Source: Macrophomina tecta (Eukaryota > Ascomycota > Dothideomycetes > Botryosphaeriales > Botryosphaeriaceae). Taken from it: a DNA stretch of 64,000 nucleotides. The stretch's first letter is position 1. Each line of letters starts with the position of its first letter. A program made the position numbers and the translations under genes. The notes under the pieces were generated by a model, which searched no databases, had not been told where the DNA came from, and saw nothing but the letters and a program-made list of their open reading frames with translations. Location of the stretch: the NCBI GenBank assembly GCA_024180945.1, contig JAKSGN010000035.1, positions 1,054,001 to 1,118,000 on the forward strand, written 5' to 3'. Shown here piece after piece: positions 56,851 through 64,000 of this stretch.

Positions 56851-57415
56851 ATGACGAGCACCATTGGTATTCCGATCAAGCTGCTGAACGAGGCCACGGT
56901 ACGCGCCGTCTATACCTACTATTTCTCGCGCGCATGCTCACAGTAGCTGCTTTTGCAAGGCCGACTGCTGATGTGCAACTGGTATTAGGGACACGTCGTC
57001 ACCCTCGAGCTCACGACGGGGCACGTCTACCGCGGCAAGCTCCTCGAAGGTCCGTCTGACCCTCTGAGTTTACCCGCGACGCTCCAAGCTAATACTGCAG
57101 CGCACCCACAGCCGAGGATAACATGAACGTCCAGCTCAAGGATATCACCGTCACTGCCCGTGATGGCCGTGTCTCCCATCTCGATCAGGTCTACATCCGC
57201 GGCTCGCACGTCCGCTTCTTCATCGTCCCGGACATGCTGCGGTACGTACACGAAACCCCCCGGCTAAGCGTGGTAATAAATCAAATAATGACGGTTTTTA
57301 CTGGTACAGAAATGCCCCTATGTTCCGATCTCGTGGTACCCGCGGCCGTGGTGTCGGCCTTGCCCGTGGCAGGGCTACTGTTAACAGGGCTCGCGGTGCT
57401 CGTGGTGGCCGCTGA
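56851..57415 (+). CDS. SMD3: Spliceosomal Sm protein D3
   Basis: Four exons (56851-56898, 56989-57049, 57112-57241, 57310-57415) give 114 aa. The splices rebuild [20 protein letters not shown], then [20 protein letters not shown] and [15 protein letters not shown]. The Sm2 motif is [20 protein letters not shown]. The tail is RG-rich ([14 protein letters not shown]), the site of arginine dimethylation in SmD3. Introns are 90, 62 and 68 nt; the second has the unusual donor GTCCGT. SmD3 pairs with SmB in the seven-member ring around U1, U2, U4 and U5 snRNAs in the nucleus. The high intron density for so short a gene is normal for this family. Confidence is high. Confidence 0.95.
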
Positions 57416-57965
57416 ACGCCTTGACAGACATCTAGAGTACATAATCCGACCACGCACCGTCCATTACACGTCCAGGAAACGCCATTGGAACGAATTCGCG
57501 GATACCGTTTCCCTCGCTGGCCTTGCTGGAGATTGAAGGTTTTGGGCGGGTTTTCTAGAAAATGATTCCCAAGGCATGCAAAAGCATTGGCGTTCAGGAC
57601 CATCCCGGGGTTGCACATCTCAAGTAAATGCTTGGTGCCATGAGCGGAAAGCTTCATGAGCGAAAAAGGAAATGAGAAATTCATGACAGGCTTTGGCGCG
57701 CATTTCTTGTGCTTCGACTATTGCTATAGGTGCTGCACTGCTTCCTATGATCAATGCATCCAATCTGTGATCCAGAACAGCTTTTAACTACTGCCAAGGT
57801 CCAGTAATCTCTCATTCGAAGATGTGTGACGTCTTGTCGGCAACGACTAATCAGCTTGCACTTCTTCCCCGCGACGCGGAACATCCGCGCCCCCCTCAAT
57901 TGCCTCCGCACTTCCACAAATGTGAACTCTAAACCACATCCTCCACCCAACACCATCGAGCAATC
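57416..57965. other. Spacer, SMD3 3' to IRC6 promoter
   Basis: About 550 bp between co-oriented genes. The downstream frame is open back to 57826 in another phase, but the sensible start is at 57966. No gene is seen. Confidence 0.4.
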
Positions 57966-59093
57966 ATGGAGCCTCCGAAAGCTATGGAGATCCCAAATCC
58001 CCGCCGCATGCTCGTTGTCGGCGCCCCGGACTGCGGCATTCTCGAGTTCCTCAAAGGTACCTCCCGCAGCCTTGTGCCCGCCTTCGCCGCTCTCCCAAAC
58101 CATGCCTGCGTACAATACCACTCTCCCCCAGCATCCGCTTCCAACATCGACGACCAGTGCACGATTCCGGCAAGCCCCACCGCTGACACATATCCACCCG
58201 CGGGCAGACCTGACCACCACCGCGCCCACGCCCACCGACACGGCCTCCCTCGCCGGCCTGACGCACACTTGGGCGCTCACGACCCCCTACTACACAGCCA
58301 CGGTCCCCATCTGGATCGACGAAATCGCGGACGCGGCGGCGTGGACGGCCGAGTTCCGCAAGCCCGAGGCCCGCGAGGTCGTGCGCGCCGTCGGAGCGTG
58401 GGTCTTCGTCTTCGCCAAGGACGACGCGCGCAAGGATGAGGTGCGCGAGACGATGCGCGGCATACGGGGCGTCATCGAGGCGGGCGCGGGTGGGTTGTGG
58501 GATGGCGTGTGTCTGGCGGTGGGCGTCAGGAATAAGGGAATGGTGGGGACGAGTGAGAAGGTGGTTGGGGGCGACGGGGCGTGGGGACCGTTTGAGGAGT
58601 GGGATGATGAAGCGAGGGAGAGAGGTTTTGAGTATGTGGATGCGGAGATGAAGGGCAGGAATGAGTTTGGGGAGATGACGGGCATGGCGAGGGTGAGGGA
58701 GGCGTTAGAGGCGAATGAGTGGGAGGGCGGGGATGATGACGATGACGATGGGGGTTTGGATGGGTTAGGGGTCGGGGAGAGCGACGATGAGGATTGGAAC
58801 AAGACGTTTGCGGCTGAGGAGGCGGAGATGGGGATAGAGATTATGGGCTTGAAGACAGAGTTGAATGGAGGTGAGGGGGCTGATGGTGGTGAGGATGAGG
58901 CGGCGCAGGTGGAGGAGTTGGAGCGGATGATGAGCAAGTTGAGCGGTATCAGAGGTAAGTGGATGCAGCATATTTGAAGGGAGAAGCACCGCAACTAACA
59001 CATCGCAATCCAGATCTCGCTGCCACCATGCCAGAGGAGCAGAGGAAAAAGTTCGCCGCGAAGGCTGTAAACGACTTAATGAAGTCGCCTTGA
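57966..59093 (+). CDS. Irc6/p34 (AAGAB-type) adaptin-binding protein
   Basis: Exons 57966-58056, 58208-58954 and 59014-59093 give 305 aa. The introns (151 and 59 nt) have GCTGAC and AACTAAC branch sites and correct phases. The first splice gives RRMLVVGAPDCGILEFLKDL, which starts a small-GTPase-like fold with a degenerate P-loop. Next come LTHTWALTTPYYTATVPIWI and DEIADAAAWTAEF, the hallmark of the p34/Irc6 family, then VGAWVFVFAKDDARKDEV. A long acidic linker (poly-Asp near residue 215) leads to a conserved C-terminal helix ERMMSKLSGIRDLAATMPEE, ending MKSP. Human AAGAB and yeast Irc6 bind clathrin adaptor subunits and act as assembly chaperones for AP complexes. It works in the cytosol, in vesicle traffic. 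Confidence 0.85.
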
Positions 59094-60883
59094 TCTACAC
59101 CCTGCTTTCACCCATTCGGAATCCGTGATTAAATCACCTGTCCAGCTTATTTGCAGTCTCGCTCTTTTAAAAGCCTCCCAAGAGCACATTCGCCGACTGC
59201 ATCCGCCGGGAACAATGTCAGGATTCCACATGGAAATCAAAACTGGGAGGATGCATGTAAAACAACGCCTTTTCATGAATTAGCACTTGAAAACCGGCAG
59301 GAAGCTAAGCGCATGCATAAAAGTCGAGCTTAGGGGAGATCCACAAACTCTGTATCTTTCCCGCGTATTCCACCTCCAACACGACACCACACCCAAACCC
59401 TCAAACCCAGCGGAGATACCGTGCAAGCGTACACAGATCCTCCATGCCGAGCTTTGCCGAGCCGCGCCCTCCTGACCTGTTACTCCATCCGTCCCGGAGA
59501 CTCGGAAATCCTCAAAGTCCACCCAAAGCGCTCCCTGACCGGTACCGGCGTGTCGGAATTTTTTTTTTTTTTTCTTCGATCACTTATGAAGCATAGGCGG
59601 TGCGGGGTGCGCTACGCTCGATAGGATGAAAATACCCTTTTTCTCCCGATAAAAAGGAGAACGATTTCCCTCCCTTCTCTCAGCGTCCTCAACACCAAAT
59701 ATCTATCGTGAGTTTTTACTACTAGTGGTCAAATGTATTTCGGGCGCACAAGGCCACCTCGGTCCTTCTGCCACACCTTCCGCTTTCGACATTCGGATGC
59801 GCGCATCTCCCGCACGAGGAAAAAAAAAAAAAAAAAAAGGTCCGCGAGTAGTTCTCATCCCATCACTCCGATGTGCCCCACTGTTGCCAAGATGGGACGC
59901 CGCCACGAAAGCTTGTGCGCGCGACACGCCTTCTGTTGCTGGTCTTGTGAGGGCTGGCTTCCGTTCGTGGAGTCACCGTCCAAGAGCATGTTGGATGGTA
60001 TATGTTTTGAAATGATATCTCTCTCTCTTAGTTCATACAGAGACTCGATCGCTCGCTTCAACTTGGCCAGCACTAGTCGACAGCGACGAGAGCTTCAAAG
60101 AAAAAAAAAAAAAAAGAAAAAAGCAAAACGCCCACGAGGCAAAGCATGCACATAGCAAGCGACGCCGGTCCAGGAATTCAAGCCATCAATAATCATGACC
60201 AAAACAGTCGTCCGTTCAACAAGCCATGAAGCCTAGTATCTGCAGAAGGGGAATACCGAAAGAGCAAGGAAGAAAAAGGAAAAAGCAATTCGAAGCCCGC
60301 TAACCCCGGCCAGTCTTTTTATTCCAACACCGGACACCATACAATAAAAGTGTTACCAACAACGCTCAAAACGCTTGTCATGGTGGCGAAGACGAAAACG
60401 AAGAGGAGAAAGAAAATCCTCCAAGGATAGAGGCTATACTATGAAGTCAAAAAAAAAAAAAAAAAAAGACTTGAAACCGCCCCCAAAGTCTCTAAAGGTC
60501 TAACGTGGTCTCGTTGGAAAGTAAAGGTAATAAGCAAAGGCAAAGCCGTCCCCATCCGAGAAAGGCTGAAGAACCAGTGGAAAGGAAGCGCCTGCAGGAT
60601 CCAGCTGAGCTGCACGGATGTCTAGCGTTCATCAGGATGTTTCGCCAAGCGCAGACTGCCGCGCCGCAGAGTCAGTACTGTTGGATGCGTTCAGCAAGAC
60701 CAACGCGCGTCCCTCTTGAGCTGAAAGTGCGCAGTCGTGTCGTTTCACGCCTAGTATTCCAGAAGGAGTGAAACGAACGCCGGAAGGGCGTTCGACGCTA
60801 CCGTCCCGGGATATTCAGAAACGCCGGTTCGTCATTTCGGTTGGCCCTGGGCCGCGATAGCGCACGCGCACCAACGGCGCGTG
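59094..60883. other. 1.8-kb spacer with four poly(A)/(T) runs
   Basis: No gene is supported. It holds a T15 at 59559-59573 and A runs at 59820-59838 (A19), 60101-60115 (A15, then GA6) and 60449-60467 (A19). Most plus-strand frames here are low-complexity artefacts of those runs (poly-Lys or poly-Phe). Confidence 0.5.
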
Positions 60884-61777
60884 TTAGTGCACCTTCCGCG
60901 TTGCGAGCTTCTGTTCTTCTAGCCGGGATGTGACGGCGGCGGCTAGGCTGCGGGGAGTAGTGGCGCCGTTGGTGGTAGTTGTGGAGGACGACGAGCCAAC
61001 GCTCCTTGGCGAAGTGGCCTCGCTGCTATTCTGACGGAGATTGCTGGGACGGATGGGCTGGAAGCCTTGGACACCTGAGATGCTGTTGGCGCGGGAATTG
61101 GACCGCGTGGCGCCTTCAGATTGCGGGGTCCCCATCTTGGGGGAAGGCGGGCGGGAAGTGGGCGGCGACGTCAGACTCATATTCAGTGTGCTGGCGGGAC
61201 GAGAATGGCCTTGGGCAGGAATCTGGTAGACCTTGTGCTTCTCGTCCTCGTTGCTCTCGGCCGACGGTCTCCTGCGGGTGGCGGATCTCTGGCTGGTCTT
61301 GTGGTGCTTGCGCCACTCGGGGTCGTCACCCTTCAACATCTTGCGGAACTTTTCGTTGCGCTCGTCGATCACCCAGCGCTCGTAGGGGCCAGGGATGAAT
61401 TCGCCCTTGTGGTTCCAGCAGTTGACCCAGGCGATGCCGTCGTCCAGGAGGAAAAAGCCGACCTCGCGCACTTTACCGTGCGCATCGGTGATTTCACCGG
61501 AGAGCTTGCGGCGCTGATACTCACTGTCGAACAGATACCTGCGAAGCACACGGCTGTACTTGACCGGACGGGCCTTCTCCAGACGTTCACCAAGGCTGCC
61601 GTCGGGCCCATCGGGCCTCGTGAGGTACCATCCGCGGCCGGGGATGTACTCGTAAATTCCGGGGAGAGGGTCATCCCAGTGCTCGCTGGTGCGGACCGAT
61701 TTTTCGGAGGCCTTGCGCGAGAACCATTTGTGCGGCGTGAAAAGCGTCTGGGTGGCAACAAGCAGATTGGGCGCCAT
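60884..61777 (-). CDS. Conserved-looking fungal protein, unknown role
   Basis: Intronless, 297 aa, starting MAPNLLVATQTLFTPHKWFS. Residues about 30-150 form a dense folded block: HWDDPLPGIYEYIPGRGWYL, VKYSRVLRRYLFDSEYQRRK, VREVGFFLLDDGIAWVNCWN and FIPGPYERWVIDERNEKFRK. After this comes a long Ser/Pro/Thr-rich, basic, disordered tail that carries several SPP/SPK-type sites (TSPPTSRPPSPK) open to proline-directed kinases. I do not recognise a named domain. The aromatic-rich block reads like a WW-type or small beta fold that might bind a partner. It looks like a real, conserved gene, but its function is unknown. Confidence 0.7.
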   Translation of the reverse strand: MAPNLLVATQTLFTPHKWFSRKASEKSVRTSEHWDDPLPGIYEYIPGRGWYLTRPDGPDGSLGERLEKARPVKYSRVLRRYLFDSEYQRRKLSGEITDAHGKVREVGFFLLDDGIAWVNCWNHKGEFIPGPYERWVIDERNEKFRKMLKGDDPEWRKHHKTSQRSATRRRPSAESNEDEKHKVYQIPAQGHSRPASTLNMSLTSPPTSRPPSPKMGTPQSEGATRSNSRANSISGVQGFQPIRPSNLRQNSSEATSPRSVGSSSSTTTTNGATTPRSLAAAVTSRLEEQKLATRKVH

Positions 61778-63029
61778 TGGAAGCAGTGGGAGAGCGCACC
61801 CGAGGGCGCTTCTGGAATCTGTGGTGTGAGCTGGAATGAGAGGCGCGGCGGAAGAGCGGAGGCAATATGTAGGAATTGAGACTGGGCGGTGGAGCTGTCT
61901 GAGATAATAGGAGGCGCCGGGGGCAGCAGGCTCGGCGGGCGCAGGACTGGCGGGCGGGATAATGGGGAAATGGGCTGCTGGGAGTTAAATAGGTGTTTCG
62001 CAGGAAGGAGGATGTTGGCTGTTGCTGTGTGGCTTTCTGTTTTGACTAAAGCTTACGATTAAATTTTCGGCGAGCCACAGCCAGGGTCTCTTCACGAGAC
62101 CGGGCTCGCCGTCATTATCCCAGGAGCCCTGCTGCTCCGTGAGATCAGCAGAGGCATGTCGGGGTCCTGGAGATGCCCAGAAACTTCGCAGCGCCCGCCC
62201 GGGGGCCCGCATGGCCGTCACTGCATGCATACACACTCTCACGGCATCGCCATCGCACGCGCGCGCACCGCCCAATCACCCCGGCGTTTGGGACGGCGTG
62301 CCCACCGCACTGCCGAGCGCGCGCACACGAGGCACAGATGCTGCAGAGGCCACCGTTGCACACCTCCTTTTCAGCGCCGCATCGCATCAGCGACTAGGGC
62401 GCGGGCGGTGTGGCGCGTTGGTAAGGGAGGTGTTGTTGGCTGGGGAGGAGGCCGCAGCTGCGCATCGGGCGCTCGCGGGAAACCCGTCAACGTGCAGAGC
62501 CAAGCCTCCCCGACGCTGCCGGCGCGCGATACCTGGCGCTGAGCGTTCACATGCCACGCTCCATGACGGATGCCCATGCCCGCCTCCCGTGTGGGCCTGA
62601 CAGCGCAGGCGTCTGCTCGCACCGCTCAGAACGACGTCGAGCCTATTTTGGCTTCGGCAGCCGCATTTGTGACGTATCGCGCGACCTCTGCAAAAAACAG
62701 GCTGAATCCCGCGAATCCACAACTACCGCTGATCGTGGGACAAAACGCCGATTTAATTTCGTCCAATACAGCAACTCAGCTATCCGATCCACAGAGAACA
62801 CCTCCGCCACCCCGCGCTAATCCGCCCGGGATGAGCGCCCCTCTGTGCAACGTGACCAAACAAGCATTCGTTCAGACAGCACCATTGGTTCCCATGCGCC
62901 TTGGCCAGCCGATGAAACTGATGCTCATTTTTTGTCGTTAGGTGTGCATACACGAAGCTTGTCTGTCTACGCAAGCTGACGACACCCAGACCTGATGATA
63001 TCCGCGCCGCCCCGCTAGAATGAAACCCT
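61778..63029. other. 1.25-kb spacer
   Basis: Left part: the promoter of the unknown gene ending at 60884, with GCGGGC-rich runs near 61910-61960. Right part: the 3' region of RPL32. Alternating GC-rich frames at 62140-62940 have no family features. No gene is called. Confidence 0.4.
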
Positions 63030-63777
63030 TTACGACTCCGTGGTAACCTTGGCCTTGGCGTTGGTGACCTTGACACCCAGCTGCTTCGCCCTGTTGACGA
63101 TCTCGATCCTCTTGCGTGCCGACACGGCGTGGGCGATCCTGCATGCGCGTTAGCCGACCCTCCTCCAGATTCGGCCCGGGCAAGGTGGGAGAAAACGTAC
63201 TCGGCAGCGTAGGTGCGGTTGTGCATGAGGAGGATGTCAACGTCGCGGGCGTTGTTGACGAGGAAGGCCTTGTGGCCGGAGGGCATCATGTGGCGAGTCT
63301 TCTTGTTGGAGCCATAGCCGATCTATTTCGTAATTCGCCGTCAGCGGTGGTGTTCCTCCTCCGTGTTGTCCCGGCAGTTCCCATCTCTAATCTCTCCCCG
63401 CATCCGGTCGGCGGTCCCGAGTCCGTTCCAGTTCAGGTGGTGCGAGCGTACCTTGGGCATAGCAGCCTGGCCCTTGAACCGCCTCCTCACACGGTTGTCG
63501 ATACCCTTGGGCTTCCTCCAGCTCGGGTCGACGCACTTGAAGCGATCGCTCTGGTGGCGATTGAAGCGCTTCGTGTCTGCATTTTCCAACTCGATCAGCA
63601 ATTGTCCCCGCGACGTGCAGCGCAGTGCCAGAATCTCTCCAGGCGGACGGGCAGATAGGGCAACGGGGCGGCGACGCGGCGCTTTGCGACGTGGTGCGGG
63701 TGCGGGCGCGGCTTCTGGGTGGGAGGCATCGACATACGCTTCTTGACGATCGGGACGTGCTTCTTAGCGGCCACCAT
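63030..63777 (-). CDS. RPL32: 60S ribosomal protein eL32
   Basis: Four exons (63777-63738, 63576-63452, 63322-63201, 63138-63030) give 131 aa. Splicing restores [20 protein letters not shown], then [20 protein letters not shown] and [20 protein letters not shown]. It continues with [40 protein letters not shown], and a basic end. This is the eL32 sequence almost throughout. The protein sits on the solvent side of the large ribosomal subunit. Introns of 161, 129 and 62 nt are longer than most in the window, as is common for fungal ribosomal-protein genes. The start at 63777 is the only in-frame ATG that fits the family N-terminus. Confidence 0.95.
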
Positions 63778-64000
63778 CTGGACAGGAGAGTCAGCCGAGC
63801 TGTATCATGGCGAGCGGTGCAATGGGCACATTGTACGCACTTTGTCTGCTGGGGTTGTCGAGTGGGTTAGTACGTCGTCGTCGTTGTCCCGGCGAAAAGT
63901 ATGGAGTTGTGAAATTGATGTGGGCGCCATCCGGCAGAACTGGTTTCGCCGAGACCCGACGAGCGAGCGCGGCCCCACTAAGCCGCATTAGGATAGCACT
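63778..64000. promoter_or_regulatory. RPL32 promoter/leader
   Basis: The last 223 bp lie upstream of the RPL32 start on the minus strand. A further untranslated leader intron could begin here and leave the window. Confidence 0.35.

Noticed and set aside
61121..61879. 252-aa plus-strand frame
   Set aside because: Shadow of the minus-strand 297-aa gene; Leu/Val-rich by codon complement only.
62139..62941. Several 100-150-aa frames upstream of the RPL32 3' end
   Set aside because: GC-rich overlapping frames in all phases, no conserved motifs, no consistent start or splice pattern.

Overview
The window is nuclear DNA of a filamentous ascomycete (Pezizomycotina). Genes are split by many short introns of about 45-90 nt, with GT-AG borders and CTNAY-like branch sites 10-25 nt before the acceptor. 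Three Zn2Cys6 regulators, NmrA-like oxidoreductases, a fungal P450 and a PPPDE-thioredoxin-PUL fusion all point to this group. I cannot fix the class from sequence alone. There are no CRISPR arrays, no operons and no convincing tRNA or rRNA genes.

Layout. 2.5-10 kb: UTP8 (ribosome biogenesis, minus) and ELG1 (PCNA-unloading clamp-loader subunit, plus) sit head to head. 11.6-13.1 kb: a stand-alone histidinol-dehydrogenase-family enzyme. 13.8-18.4 kb: a cytochrome P450 with a GC-AG intron inside its heme motif, followed by a Zn2Cys6 regulator with an apparent frameshift. 19.4-20.8 kb: a secreted protein of bacterial ABC substrate-binding type. 22.8-24.2 kb: an intronless Zn2Cys6 factor, then a broken SnoaL-like gene. 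25.8-28.8 kb: two unlike NmrA-family genes in tandem. 30.3-32.2 kb: two small secreted proteins. 32.2-36.4 kb: gene-poor DNA with a microsatellite and decayed coding fragments.

36.4-43.3 kb is a compact three-gene cluster. It holds a Zn2Cys6 regulator, an anion:cation-symporter-type MFS permease whose transcript needs a 6-nt microexon, and, divergent from the permease, a DapA-family aldolase/lyase. The 894-bp region between permease and enzyme carries about eleven CGGAT/ATCCG elements. The likely logic is substrate uptake, cleavage of a keto-acid-like substrate, and control by the linked regulator.

43.9-63.8 kb is mostly housekeeping: a NOPCHAP1-like factor, an eIF4E-family protein, a degenerate EF-hand protein, GDA1 (Golgi GDPase), the PPPDE-thioredoxin-PUL protein, a small membrane protein, GEP4 (mitochondrial PGP phosphatase), SMD3 (spliceosomal Sm protein), an Irc6/p34-type adaptin-binding protein, a conserved fungal protein of unknown role, and ribosomal protein eL32. 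Several pairs here are divergent and share short promoters.

Gene models were built by hand by joining open frames at consensus splice sites and checking that the phase carries through. Boundaries that did not resolve are stated as such.
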